Assembly (NCBI RefSeq): GCF_003177035.1
Contig: NZ_CP029488.1
Coordinates: 3,974,501-4,038,500, forward strand
Length of the DNA stretch: 64,000 nt
Source of the DNA: Salinisphaera sp. LB1
Lineage (GTDB): Bacteria; Pseudomonadota; Gammaproteobacteria; Nevskiales; Salinisphaeraceae
Direction: 5' to 3'
The translations under genes were made by a program, and so were the position numbers. A model generated the notes under the pieces. It had not been told where the DNA came from and did no database searches. It was given only the letters and a program-made list of their open reading frames with translations. Positions 1 through 8,474 of the stretch are shown one piece after another; the first letter of the stretch is position 1, and each line of letters starts with the position of its first letter.

Positions 1-246
1 CCCGCCGCCGATCGTTGCCTGATGCTCGCGCCCGAGGCCGACGTCGGCCTGGCCGCGCAGACGCCGGCGACCCGCATCGCGCTGTTAATCGGCCCCGAAT
101 CCGGCCTGTCGAACGACGAGATCAACCGCGCCGCCGCCGCCGGCTGGCAGCCGCTGGCGCTCGGGCCGCGCGTGCTGCGCACCGAAACCGCCGGCATGGC
201 CGCACTGGCTGCGTTGCAGACGATTTGGGGCGATCTGGCGGGCTGA
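1..246 (+). CDS. rsmE: 16S rRNA m3U1498 methyltransferase RsmE, C-terminal part (cut by window start)
   Basis: The frame is open from base 1 to a TGA at 244-246. The visible 81 residues carry the SPOUT-methyltransferase knot signature: an IGPESGLS stretch followed by LGPRVLRTETA, which forms the S-adenosylmethionine-binding trefoil knot in RsmE. RsmE methylates N3 of U1498 in 16S rRNA. The N-terminal PUA-like part lies outside the window. Gene order rsmE-gshB-yqgE-ruvX is the common gammaproteobacterial order, although here 1.7 kb of repeats and a toxin-antitoxin pair separate rsmE from gshB. Confidence 0.93.
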   Translation, partial: PAADRCLMLAPEADVGLAAQTPATRIALLIGPESGLSNDEINRAAAAGWQPLALGPRVLRTETAGMAALAALQTIWGDLAG

Positions 247-420
247 GTGGCATCGTTCTTCGAAGCAATCATCCACAGATTGACACCGATATACGCCGAT
301 TTATTCGGCTCGTTTTGCTTGGCCGATGAGAAGGCCACCGCATTCGTTTGGTGCTCACGAAACGACGGCCTGTCTTCGATCTGCGTCCGTCTGCGCGCTT
401 CTGCGGCTCACAAACTCGGC

Positions 421-640
421 GGCTTCGTTCCTGGAAGCAACCTGTCCGCAGATCGACGCAGATGGACACGGCCCGCTTTCGCTTTGCCGAAATTGAAAAG
501 CCCTTGATCTCTGTACCGGGCCCAGTGCTTCAATTCGCCTCAATTCAAATCTGTGTGAATCTGCGTACATCTGCGGATAAAAACAGATCGGCAAAGCGAA
601 GCGAGCCGAGCCGAGCCGCGCATCATTATTCCGCGGGCCC
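421..640. repeat. ~210 bp direct repeat copy 1 (ATCTGCG hairpin family)
   Basis: This segment is nearly the same as 1352-1580: both start GGCTTCGTTCC, run through CCGCAGATCGACGCAGATG, then CTTTGCCGAAATT and AAAAGCCCTTGATCTC, and end with ATCTGCGGATAAAAACAGAT and GGCAAAGCGAAGCGAGCC. The ends form inverted arms (CCGCAGATCGACGCAGAT against ATCTGCGTACATCTGCGG). With copy 2 it brackets the yefM-yoeB pair. The rest of 247-760 holds only fragments of the same repeat and no convincing gene. Confidence 0.85.
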
Positions 641-760
641 AAGGGCGATCACCGCATTGGTTCGAGGGTCGTGAAACGGCGCACGGCTGTCTTAGTCTGC
701 GGCTCGAAAAGATCGAGCTTTCGCTCCTCCGCTAAACACCCAACCCGCCGATACACGGCA

Positions 761-1015
761 TCAGTAGTGATATCGCAATTGCGCAATAAGAAGTGCGTCC
801 TCGGTTACCTTGTACACGAGCCGATGTTCGTCATTGATGCGTCGAGACCCGTATCCGGACAGGCCGTGCTTGAGCGGCTCCGGTTTGCCGATACCCTCGA
901 ACGGCGTTCGCTGAATCTCTTTGATGAGCTGATTGATGCGGCGCAGGGTCTTTTTTTCCGTTTTCTGCCAGTAGAGGTAGTCTTCCCAGGCATGCTCGGA
1001 AAAGGTGAGTTTCAT
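761..1015 (-). CDS. yoeB: YoeB-family mRNA interferase toxin
   Basis: The 84-residue product has exactly the usual YoeB length and matches the family end to end. It keeps the ribonuclease residues known from Escherichia coli YoeB: E46 in GKPEPLKH, R65 in EEHRLVY-like EHRLVY, and the C-terminal RYHY with H83 and Y84. YoeB cleaves mRNA at the ribosome A site. Its start overlaps the stop of yefM by 4 bases (ATGA), so the two are translationally coupled, antitoxin first. The pair lies between two ~210 bp direct repeats, which suggests it arrived or moves as a unit. Confidence 0.95.
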   Translation of the reverse strand: MKLTFSEHAWEDYLYWQKTEKKTLRRINQLIKEIQRTPFEGIGKPEPLKHGLSGYGSRRINDEHRLVYKVTEDALLIAQLRYHY

Positions 1016-1263
1016 TCAAGAAGCTCCCTCTCCTCGCCGCCCCCTTGTTCCAGCTCGGCAACCGATTCGAGCAGACGGCGCGCGTTCCTGGGCGCACGCA
1101 ACAGGTATGCAGTCTCCTGAAGGGCTTCATAGTCTTCCAGGGACATCATCACCACCGAAGCGGCCTTGCTTCTGGTGATGATAACGGGGGCGTGGTCGTC
1201 ACAGACCTGTTCCATTGTTTTTGCCAGGTGGGTTCTGGCGGCCGTGTAGCTGATGGCGTCCAT
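1012..1263 (-). CDS. yefM: YefM/Phd-family antitoxin
   Basis: An 83-residue protein starting MDAISYTAARTHLAKTMEQV, the standard YefM N-terminus with the DNA-binding half first, then VIITRSKAASVVMMSLEDYEAL and a toxin-binding tail rich in Glu. YefM neutralises YoeB and represses its own operon. The ATG at 1263 was chosen over an upstream in-frame start because family homology begins there. A TGTACA hexamer, the core of known YefM operators, lies 11-16 bases upstream. It overlaps yoeB by 4 bases. Confidence 0.94.
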   Translation of the reverse strand: MDAISYTAARTHLAKTMEQVCDDHAPVIITRSKAASVVMMSLEDYEALQETAYLLRAPRNARRLLESVAELEQGGGEERELLE

Positions 1264-1273
1264 AACAATGACC

Positions 1274-1279
1274 TGTACA
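1274..1279 (-). promoter_or_regulatory. Probable YefM operator core (TGTACA)
   Basis: TGTACA sits just upstream of the yefM ATG in an AT-rich stretch (1274-1308). Palindromes with this core are bound by YefM and YefM-YoeB in E. coli, which is the basis for the call; the flanking palindrome here is imperfect. Confidence 0.55.
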
Positions 1280-1351
1280 TAAATTCGGACATGTTCAATA
1301 TATAGTACGCATCCTGGCTTCAGCAAGCGATAGCTGCCGGCCGGTTTTCAG

Positions 1352-1580
1352 GGGCTTCGTTCCTTGAAGCAATCTGTCCGCAGATCGACGCAGATGCACA
1401 CAGATGGACACGGCTCGCTTCGCTTTGCCGAAATTTAAAAGCCCTTGATCTCGGTGCCGGCTCAGCGCTTCAACTCGCCTGATTTCAAATCTGCGTGAAT
1501 CTGCGTACATCTGCGTACATCTGCGGATAAAAACAGATCGGCAAAGCGAAGCGAGCCGAACCGCGCATCATCATCATTCG
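1352..1580. repeat. ~210 bp direct repeat copy 2 (ATCTGCG hairpin family)
   Basis: Second copy of the 421-640 repeat, with an extra 11-nt unit: the right arm reads ATCTGCG three times at 11-nt spacing before ATCTGCGGATAAAA. Together with copy 1 it flanks the toxin-antitoxin genes as a direct repeat. Confidence 0.85.
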
Positions 1581-1639
1581 GCGGACGAGTACATGCGGCC
1601 AGACCAAACGACGATACGCAGCTAAAGCACATTTCGCGG

Positions 1640-1890
1640 TCCACGGCTTTGTTCCTTGCATCTATCCGCAGATCGACGCAGATTCGCGCAGATGGGTCCG
1701 GCGCGTTTCGCCTTACCGGAATCGTGCCCCTCAGGTAACGCGACGAGCTGTTCTGCTGACACAGATTGCCTTTCATCTGAGTAGATCGGCGTTGATCTGC
1801 GGACAAAACCCATCTGCCGAGTTCCAATCTGTGTGAATCGGCGCACATCGGTGGACAACAAGCCGATCGGCAAAGCGTAGCGGGCTGCAC
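1640..1890. repeat. Degenerate third copy of the ATCTGCG hairpin repeat
   Basis: Starts GGCTTTGTTCCTTGC, then CCGCAGATCGACGCAGAT, and ends with AATCTGTGTGAATCGGCG, a decayed ATCTGCGG unit, and GATCGGCAAAGCGTAGCG. It is clearly the same family as copies 1 and 2 but more diverged and with an internal insertion carrying extra half units. It fills the rest of the gap up to gshB. Confidence 0.7.
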
Positions 1891-1988
1891 ACGGTCTTGC
1901 CGATCGGCGGATGAAAAAAGCTCCGGCTGCGCTACCATGCGCGGCATAGCACACTGTCCGGCGGCTCGCTCCGCCCAAGGAATCTGCA

Positions 1989-2951
1989 ATGGCGTATTCG
2001 CTCGGCGTGGTGATGGATCCGATCGAGGACATCACGCCCTACAAGGACACAACGCTGGCCCTGCTGCTCGAAGCCCAGCGCCGCGGCTACACGATCCACT
2101 ACTTCACCATGAGCGATCTGTTCGTGGCCGACGGCGTGGGCTACGGCACGGGCCGTGTCATCCGGGTTGCGGACGACAACGACGACTGGTTCGCCTTCGC
2201 CGGAGAGTCGAACACCCTGCCGCTGTCGGATCTCGACGTGATCCTGATGCGCAAGGACCCGCCCTTCGACACCGAATACATCTACGCCACCTATATTCTC
2301 GAACTGGCCGAGAACGAAGGCACGCTGGTGGTCAATCGTTGCGACGCGCTGCGCGACGTGAACGAGAAGATGGCGATCAATCGCTTCGCCCATCTGTGCG
2401 GGCCGACGCTGGTCGCCCGGCGCGCGGACGCGTTTCGGCGTTTCATCAAGCAGCACCGCGATGTCGTGCTCAAGCCGCTGGACGGCATGGGCGGCTCGCG
2501 AATCTTCCGCGTCACCGAGGGCAACGACAACACGAGCGTCATTCTCGAGGTGCTGACCGAGCATGGCACGCGATATGCCATGGCGCAGGCTTATCTGCCC
2601 GAGATCGTCGATGGCGACAAGCGCGTGTTGCTCGTGGACGGCGAACCGATCGGCTACGCCTTGGCCCGCGTTCCGGCCGAAGGCGAGCTGCGCGGCAATC
2701 TCGCGGCCGGGGGCCGTGGCGTCGGCCGCGAGCTGACCGAAGCCGATCTGAAGATCGCACGCGAAGTCGGCCCGTACGTCCGGGACAAGGGGCTGCTTTT
2801 CGTCGGTCTCGACGTCATCGGCGACAAACTCACCGAAATCAATGTCACCAGCCCCACCTGCGTGCGTGAGCTCGAGGCGCAATTCGGCATCAATATCTGC
2901 GCGAAGTTGTTCGAAGCCATCGAGAAACGGATCGAGCCCCAATCGGCATAG
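1989..2951 (+). CDS. gshB: Glutathione synthetase
   Basis: A 320-residue ATP-grasp ligase that joins gamma-glutamylcysteine and glycine with ATP, the second step of glutathione synthesis in the cytoplasm. Visible family marks are MRKDPPFD (87-94), the ATP-grasp glycine-rich strand KPLDGMGG (162-169), and a C-terminal INVTSPT segment that completes the metal site. The length is normal for prokaryotic GshB. An AAGGAAT ribosome site precedes the ATG. It opens the run gshB-yqgE-ruvX-pyrR-pyrB on the plus strand. Confidence 0.97.
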   Translation: MAYSLGVVMDPIEDITPYKDTTLALLLEAQRRGYTIHYFTMSDLFVADGVGYGTGRVIRVADDNDDWFAFAGESNTLPLSDLDVILMRKDPPFDTEYIYATYILELAENEGTLVVNRCDALRDVNEKMAINRFAHLCGPTLVARRADAFRRFIKQHRDVVLKPLDGMGGSRIFRVTEGNDNTSVILEVLTEHGTRYAMAQAYLPEIVDGDKRVLLVDGEPIGYALARVPAEGELRGNLAAGGRGVGRELTEADLKIAREVGPYVRDKGLLFVGLDVIGDKLTEINVTSPTCVRELEAQFGINICAKLFEAIEKRIEPQSA

Positions 2952-3059
2952 TCGGCGCCGGCCGGGCCGCGCTGACCGCCGGCGCGACCTGGGCTGGACG
3001 CTCGGCAACACCTGTAACAGCATTTGCCGTCGTCCCCGGCGTGGGCCGATAATCCGGAT

Positions 3060-3614
3060 ATGGAAGCAATTCAATTCAAGAACCAGTTCCTGCTCGCCAT
3101 GCCGGGTCGTGTCGAAGGCGAATTCGCCGACAGCGTCACGTTTCTCGCCGAGCACAACGACGACGGCGCGATGGGACTCGTGATCAATAAACCGAGCGAT
3201 TTCGCGGTGGCGGACATGCTGTCGCAGCTCGACATCGAAGCGCACGTCGCGCGCGATCTGCCGGTCTACTGGGGCGGCCCGGTACAGACCGAGCGCGGTT
3301 TTGTTCTGCATCGCGACGAAGGGGACTGGGAATCGAGCCTGCATCTCGACGGCGGCCTGGCGATCACCACCTCGCGCGACATTCTCGAGGCGATCGGCAA
3401 CGGGTTCGGCCCGAGCGCGTTCCTGATCACGCTCGGCTACGCCGGCTGGGGCGAAGGCCAACTCGAACAGGAGGTGCTCGCGAACAGCTGGCTCACCACA
3501 CCGGCCGACCCCCACATCATGTTCGAATCACCGATCGAGCGGCGCTGGGCGGACGCCGCCGGGCTGCTGGGCGTATCCGCGCACCAGCTATCCGGTATCG
3601 CCGGCCATGCCTGA
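3060..3614 (+). CDS. yqgE: YqgE/AlgH family protein
   Basis: A 184-residue member of the YqgE/AlgH family (DUF179), whose exact role is not settled although AlgH was first linked to alginate regulation in Pseudomonas. The N-terminal FKNQFLLAMP and the internal GLVINKP and YWGGPVQTERGFVLH segments are hallmark stretches. The ATG at 3060 was chosen because homology begins at MEAIQFKNQFLLAMP; an open frame extends a further 12 codons. It overlaps ruvX by 8 bases. Confidence 0.94.
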   Translation: MEAIQFKNQFLLAMPGRVEGEFADSVTFLAEHNDDGAMGLVINKPSDFAVADMLSQLDIEAHVARDLPVYWGGPVQTERGFVLHRDEGDWESSLHLDGGLAITTSRDILEAIGNGFGPSAFLITLGYAGWGEGQLEQEVLANSWLTTPADPHIMFESPIERRWADAAGLLGVSAHQLSGIAGHA

Positions 3615-4050
3615 CGCCGAGGTCGCCCTCGGCTTCGATTACGGCAAACGACGGGTCGGCATCGCCGTCGGCAGCACGATCACCGCCAGCGCGCAACCGC
3701 TCACGACGCTGAGCCACCACGACGGCATGCCGGACTGGACCGCGCTCGATGCACTCATCGAGGAATGGCGCCCAAGCGCGCTCGTTGTCGGCCTGCCATT
3801 GAACGCGGACGGGAAAACCCAGAAGATGACCAATCGTGCGCGCAATTTCGCCGAGGAGATCTGGGGCCGCTACCGGCTGACCGTGCACACCGTGGACGAG
3901 CGCTATACCAGCATCGAAGCCGGCGATCGACTGCGCGCCGCCCGTGCTTCGGGCAGCCGCGGCAAACGTCTGGCCAAGGGCGATGTCGACGCCATGGCCG
4001 CGCAGACGATTCTGGAAAGCTGGTTGACCGGCCAAATCGGGTCGACCTGA
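3607..4050 (+). CDS. ruvX: RuvX/YqgF family nuclease
   Basis: A 147-residue RNase H-fold protein. The first strand reads LGFDYGKRRVGIAVG, with the catalytic-type Asp, and the DERYTS motif and late GDVDAMAAQTIL helix are also typical. E. coli YqgF/RuvX acts in 16S rRNA 5' end maturation and was first proposed as a Holliday junction resolvase. The start codon lies inside the end of yqgE, indicating translational coupling. Confidence 0.94.
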   Translation: MPDAEVALGFDYGKRRVGIAVGSTITASAQPLTTLSHHDGMPDWTALDALIEEWRPSALVVGLPLNADGKTQKMTNRARNFAEEIWGRYRLTVHTVDERYTSIEAGDRLRAARASGSRGKRLAKGDVDAMAAQTILESWLTGQIGST

Positions 4051-4144
4051 TCCCGAAGCGTGCGCGGCAGCATAATACCGCCCAGCCTTCTCATCGCAGC
4101 CGCATCTCGCGCATAATTCAACGCACAAAGCCAGGGAACAGCCG

Positions 4145-4645
4145 ATGACCGATCCGTCCGAAAGCTTCGACGTCGATGCCGCGCTCGCGGCGCTGACCGC
4201 GCAGGTCGAACCGCTGATCGCCGAGCATCCGCAGGCGGTGATCGTCGGCGTCGAAACCGGCGGCGCCTGGATCGGCGAACGTCTGCACGCGCATCTCGAG
4301 CTGGCCACCCCGATGTGCACCATCAACATCAGTTTCTATCGCGACGATTTCTCGATGGTCGGGCTGCATCCCAGCGTCGGGCCCTCCAATATCCCGGCTG
4401 ATATCGACGGCAGGACCGTCATCCTGGTCGACGATGTGCTCTACACCGGGCGGACCGTGCGTGCCGCGCTCAACGAACTGTTCGATTACGGCCGCCCGGC
4501 CGCGGTGAAACTGGCCGTGCTGGTCGATCGCGGCGCGCGCGAGCTGCCATTCGCGCCCGATGCCGCCGGCCTTAATCTGGACCTCGACAAGAGTCGCCGG
4601 ATCAAACTGACCGGCCCGGAACCGCTGCGTCTGACCATGCGCTAG
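4145..4645 (+). CDS. pyrR: PyrR: pyrimidine regulator / uracil phosphoribosyltransferase family
   Basis: A 166-residue type I phosphoribosyltransferase. The PRPP-binding loop VILVDDVLYTGRT (92-104) and the preceding VGVETGGAWIGERL are characteristic of PyrR. In Bacillus PyrR binds pyr mRNA; in proteobacteria a PyrR homologue next to pyrB is common and often tied to pyrB expression. Here it is 170 bases upstream of pyrB on the same strand, in keeping with that arrangement. No clear attenuator hairpin was identified in the spacer. Confidence 0.93.
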   Translation: MTDPSESFDVDAALAALTAQVEPLIAEHPQAVIVGVETGGAWIGERLHAHLELATPMCTINISFYRDDFSMVGLHPSVGPSNIPADIDGRTVILVDDVLYTGRTVRAALNELFDYGRPAAVKLAVLVDRGARELPFAPDAAGLNLDLDKSRRIKLTGPEPLRLTMR

Positions 4646-4815
4646 CGCGATTTCACATCATGGATTGCGAGCCATTCTTCTTGCCCGCCCTGACCCGGCG
4701 ATGCCCCGCATGGCGCGAACAGGCGCCGCAATAAGACGAGGAACGGGCGTTACCGGACACCCGGGCCCGCTGCACCCGACCTATTTTCCGATTGTCACGA
4801 CTGCCAGAAAAGCGC

Positions 4816-5793
4816 ATGAACACGGATATCCAGCTCGATAGCCAGGGCGGCCTTCGCCATCTGCTGACCACCCAGGGGCTGCCGAAGCCCCTGCTCGAGC
4901 GGATACTGGATACGGCGGAATCGCTGGTACCGGAAATCGGCGCGCCGCCGAAGAAAGTGCCGCTGTTGCGCGGCAAGACCGTGTTCAACCTGTTCTTCGA
5001 AAACTCGACGCGAACCCGCACGACATTCGAACTGGCCGCCAAGCGCTTGTCCGCCGACGTGATCAACATGGATGTCGCCACCTCCTCGCGCACCAAGGGC
5101 GAGGACGATCTCGACACCCTGTTCACGCTCCAGGCCATGGGCGCGGACATCTTCGTGATCCGCCACCCCGACAACGGCGCCGCCGCACGTTTCGCCGCAA
5201 ACGCCGAGCCGCACGTCGCCATCATCAACGCCGGCGATGGCAGCCACGCTCATCCCACGCAGGGCCTGCTGGATGTGTTCACCATTCGCCGTCATCGGCC
5301 CGACTTCGAAAATCTCAAAATCGCCATCGTCGGCGATATCGCGCATTCCCGGGTCGCGCACTCGACCATTCACGCCCTGCGCACGCTCGGCACCGCCGAC
5401 ATCCGCGTCATCGGGCCCGACCGCTTCCTGCCGCCGGACCCGGCCGCGCTCGGCGTGACCGCCACCACCGATATCCGCGCCGGGCTGGCCGATGCCGATA
5501 TCGTCATGGGCCTGCGCATCCAGCGCGAACGCATCGAAGGCGACGCCCTGGCCGGCGTGGCCGACTATCACCACGACTTCGGCCTGACTCCGGCCAACCT
5601 GGCACACGCGGCGGAAAACGCCCTGATCATGCACCCCGGCCCAATCAATCGCGGCGTGGAAATTACGGCGGAGGTGGCTTACTCCGCCCAATCGCTGATC
5701 CTCGAGCAGGTGCGCAACGGTATCGGTATCCGGATGGCGGTCATGGCCATGATCGCGGATCAGACCAGGGGCGGCTCTCCCGAAGAACCGTAA
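4816..5793 (+). CDS. pyrB: Aspartate carbamoyltransferase catalytic chain
   Basis: A 325-residue enzyme that makes N-carbamoyl-aspartate from carbamoyl phosphate and aspartate, the committed step of pyrimidine synthesis. The carbamoyl-phosphate signature [13 protein letters not shown] (60-72), HPTQGLLD (146-153) and the late HPGPINRG are all present. The ATG at 4816 fits the family N-terminus; a TTG 8 codons upstream is also in frame. Its 3' end overlaps the convergent deacylase gene by 34 bases. No pyrC-like gene follows. Confidence 0.95.
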   Translation: MNTDIQLDSQGGLRHLLTTQGLPKPLLERILDTAESLVPEIGAPPKKVPLLRGKTVFNLFFENSTRTRTTFELAAKRLSADVINMDVATSSRTKGEDDLDTLFTLQAMGADIFVIRHPDNGAAARFAANAEPHVAIINAGDGSHAHPTQGLLDVFTIRRHRPDFENLKIAIVGDIAHSRVAHSTIHALRTLGTADIRVIGPDRFLPPDPAALGVTATTDIRAGLADADIVMGLRIQRERIEGDALAGVADYHHDFGLTPANLAHAAENALIMHPGPINRGVEITAEVAYSAQSLILEQVRNGIGIRMAVMAMIADQTRGGSPEEP

Positions 5794-6839
5794 TCTTCGT
5801 GGTCGTCAGGCTCGTGCGCTTCCTGGTAGGCCTCGACCCGATTGGCCACTTCCTGCGCACGCTTGACCCGGGCCACGTGGTAGATGGCGTCGCCGGCGTG
5901 CGCCAGCGGGAGATAGGATCGGCCGATGACGATCCCGGCGTGCTCGGCAGTCACAGCCACTTCGTCGGCGCCGAAGGGGTCGGCGACATAGGCCAAAACC
6001 TGGTCGGTCTCGACGTACTCGCCGAGCTCGACCAGGGAGCGCAGAATGCCGGACTCGGGGGCTCGCTGCCACGATGAGTCTTCGGCGACCACCGGCTTGG
6101 GCGGGCGCTTGGATATCTTGCGGCGCGGCAGCATGCCGAGATGGCGCATGACGCCGCGGATGCCGCGGACGCCGGCACGGATCGAGAATTCGTCGAAGCG
6201 GAGCGCCTCGCCCGCCTCGTAGAGCAACAGCGGTACGCCCTTGCGATCAGCGTATTCGCGCAGCGATCCCTCGCGCAGGGACGCGTCGATGAGCAACGGG
6301 CAACCGAAGGCATCGGCCATGGCGCGGACGGTCGGCTGGGACAGGTCTGCCCGGATCTGGGGCAGGTTGGCGCGGTGGATGGCGCCGGTATGCAGGTCGA
6401 TGCCGTAATCGGAGGGCATGACGATCTCGTCGATGAACACCTTTGCCAGCCGCCCCGCCACCGAGCCGTGTTCGCTGCCGGGAAACGAACGATTGAGATC
6501 GCGCCGGTCCGGCAGATAGCGCGAGTTGCGCAGGAAGCCGTGGACGTTGACGATCGGTACGACAATCAGCGTGCCGCGCAGTTGCTTGAGCTCGCGCAGG
6601 CGCAGTACCCGCCGGATGATCTCGACACCGTTGAGTTCATCGCCGTGCACCGCGGCCGAAATGAACAATGTCGGCCCGGGCTTGCGGCTGCGAATCACGT
6701 TGACCGGCATGGTCAGCTTGGCGTGGGTGTACAGATCCGCGACCGGGATATCGATGGTCACGTTCTCGCCCGATTGCACCGTCCGGCCGGCGATCTCCAG
6801 CGGCGCGGCGCGGGATTTTCTCTTGTGGTTGTCAGTCAT
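5760..6839 (-). CDS. Succinylglutamate desuccinylase/aspartoacylase family zinc deacylase
   Basis: A 359-residue M14-type zinc hydrolase. Zinc ligands are visible as HGDE (65-68) and the His of DLHTG (149-151), with the substrate-binding DRRDLNR (111-117). The family removes acyl groups from amino-acid amides; members are frequently linked to rimK, so a role in trimming or handling glutamylated or similar conjugates is possible but unproven. The C-terminal ~100 residues form the beta-barrel usually found here. It lies 126 bases after rimK on the same strand. Confidence 0.85.
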   Translation of the reverse strand: MTDNHKRKSRAAPLEIAGRTVQSGENVTIDIPVADLYTHAKLTMPVNVIRSRKPGPTLFISAAVHGDELNGVEIIRRVLRLRELKQLRGTLIVVPIVNVHGFLRNSRYLPDRRDLNRSFPGSEHGSVAGRLAKVFIDEIVMPSDYGIDLHTGAIHRANLPQIRADLSQPTVRAMADAFGCPLLIDASLREGSLREYADRKGVPLLLYEAGEALRFDEFSIRAGVRGIRGVMRHLGMLPRRKISKRPPKPVVAEDSSWQRAPESGILRSLVELGEYVETDQVLAYVADPFGADEVAVTAEHAGIVIGRSYLPLAHAGDAIYHVARVKRAQEVANRVEAYQEAHEPDDHEDYGSSGEPPLV

Positions 6840-6965
6840 GGGGCCCCGGTATTCGGCTTGCTCCACTCACGGCGTGCGGGCGACGGCCCAGACACCGCAC
6901 TCAGGCACGGGCGGGCCCTGCGCCGCAGGGCGCCCGACCGCCTTCGGCCCGCTGCACGGGGTTGG

Positions 6966-7871
6966 CTAGCCCACGCCGCGGGTGCGGGTCTTGCCGCGCT
7001 TGGAGTAATTTTCGATGAAAGCGATGATCTGGCCGGCGATGTCCTTGCCGGTGGCGCCTTCGATACCTTGCAGGCCCGGGGAGGAGTTGACCTCCATCAC
7101 CACCGGACCGTGGTTCGAGCGCAACAGATCCACACCGGCCACGTTCAGGCCCATGATCTTGGCGGCTCTGACCGCGGTCGAGCGTTCCTCCGGCGTGATC
7201 TTGACCACGCTGGCCGAGCCGCCACGATGCAGATTGGAACGGAACTCGCCTTCCTTGCCCTGGCGCTTCATGGAAGCGACGACTTTCTCGCCGATCACGA
7301 AACAACGGATATCGGCGCCCTTGGCTTCCTTGACGTATTCCTGCACCAGGAAGTGGGCATCCAGGCCGCGAAAGGCATCGATCACCGATTCGGCCGCACC
7401 GCGCGTCTCGGTGAGCACGACACCCTTGCCCTGCGTGCCCTCGGTAAGCTTGATCACGTAGGAATCACCGCCGACCAGATCGAGCAGGTCGTCGGTATCG
7501 TCCGGCGAATGCGCAAAGCCGGTCACCGGCAGACCGATGCCCTTGCGCGAGAGCAGCTGCATCGAGCGCAGCTTGTCGCGGGAGCGCGAGATCGCCACGG
7601 ATTCGTTGAGCGGGTAGACCCCGATCATCTCGAACTGACGCAACACCGCCGTGCCATAGAAGGTGATCGAGGCGCCAATGCGCGGGATGATCGCGTCGAT
7701 GCCCTCGAGCTTCTTGCCCTTGTAATGGATCTCCGGCGCGTGCGGCACGATGTTCATATAGCAACGCAGCGGGTCGACCACCATCACCTCGTGGCCCCGC
7801 CCCTTGGCCGCCTCGGTGAGCCGGGAGGTGGAATACAGGTTCCTGTTGCGGGACATGATGACGATCTGCAT
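6966..7871 (-). CDS. rimK: RimK: ribosomal protein S6 glutamate ligase
   Basis: A 301-residue ATP-grasp ligase that adds glutamate residues to the C-terminus of ribosomal protein S6. Its marks are [13 protein letters not shown] (141-153) and the metal-binding [13 protein letters not shown] (259-271). The length matches E. coli RimK. It is preceded on the same strand by a RimB-type protease gene and followed by an aspartoacylase-family gene, a grouping also seen in pseudomonads, where rim genes shape the ribosome for adaptation. Confidence 0.95.
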   Translation of the reverse strand: MQIVIMSRNRNLYSTSRLTEAAKGRGHEVMVVDPLRCYMNIVPHAPEIHYKGKKLEGIDAIIPRIGASITFYGTAVLRQFEMIGVYPLNESVAISRSRDKLRSMQLLSRKGIGLPVTGFAHSPDDTDDLLDLVGGDSYVIKLTEGTQGKGVVLTETRGAAESVIDAFRGLDAHFLVQEYVKEAKGADIRCFVIGEKVVASMKRQGKEGEFRSNLHRGGSASVVKITPEERSTAVRAAKIMGLNVAGVDLLRSNHGPVVMEVNSSPGLQGIEGATGKDIAGQIIAFIENYSKRGKTRTRGVG

Positions 7872-7978
7872 AACTCAACCTCAGCGTCGACGACTCGTGC
7901 GCGGGCCCGGCGCACCCGGGGCTGCATCATCGGGCGAACAACCCCGCGCGACGCAACGGCCGCCGGCAAGGCCCGACG

Positions 7979-8437
7979 CTACGCCCAGGGCGGTCGGCCG
8001 GTCAGAAACGAAACAGTCGGATCGACGCACAGCGCCGACATCGCGGTGCGCCCGACCAGCATACGGAACAACATTGTATCGCGTGCGGTCAGCGTGATCT
8101 CGACCGGCCAGCGCCGGCCCGACATCATCAGATCGGTGGCGATGACATGACGCCATTCGCGATGACCGCCGGAATCGCGCACATTGCGCTCATCGACGAT
8201 CGGCGCCTGACACCAGACGACGTGTTCGGTATTGCCCTGATATGGATGAACGCCGAATCGCGCGACGCGCTGGCCGTGTTCCTGCCCGGTTTCGAGCGAG
8301 AAGGTGTGCAATGCTGACGTTCTGGCGCCAGTGTCGATCTTGGCCTTGATCCAGTCAATGCCCAGATCGGGCAGGCTCACCCACTCGCGCCAGCCCACAT
8401 GGGTCCGGGCGGGCGTTGGGTTGTTGGTCTCATGCAT
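7979..8437 (-). CDS. rimB: RimB-like retropepsin-fold protease (DUF785 family)
   Basis: A 152-residue protein of the family annotated as ATP-dependent zinc protease or RimB. The KIDTGARTSALHT stretch (33-45) holds the single DTGA aspartate of retropepsin-like proteases, followed by a strand-rich domain ending VGRTAMSALCVDP. In Pseudomonas fluorescens RimB works with RimK. Its stop lies 107 bases upstream of rimK and its start 37 bases after the last pilus ATPase gene, so it may be read with either. Confidence 0.85.
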   Translation of the reverse strand: MHETNNPTPARTHVGWREWVSLPDLGIDWIKAKIDTGARTSALHTFSLETGQEHGQRVARFGVHPYQGNTEHVVWCQAPIVDERNVRDSGGHREWRHVIATDLMMSGRRWPVEITLTARDTMLFRMLVGRTAMSALCVDPTVSFLTGRPPWA

Positions 8438-8474
8438 GTCGCATCGCTCGCAGAAATCGGGCCGGGCTGGCGAA

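Noticed and set aside
671-1120. 149-codon plus-strand frame over the toxin-antitoxin genes
   Set aside because: Antisense to yoeB and yefM, which are certain.
1932-3515. 527-codon open frame on the minus strand across gshB and yqgE
   Set aside because: It is the antisense shadow of two clear genes; high GC leaves such frames open, and the product has no recognisable fold.
6141-8150. 669-codon open frame on the plus strand across the deacylase and rimK
   Set aside because: Composition is His- and Asp-rich in the way of GC-rich antisense frames; the opposite strand holds conserved genes.
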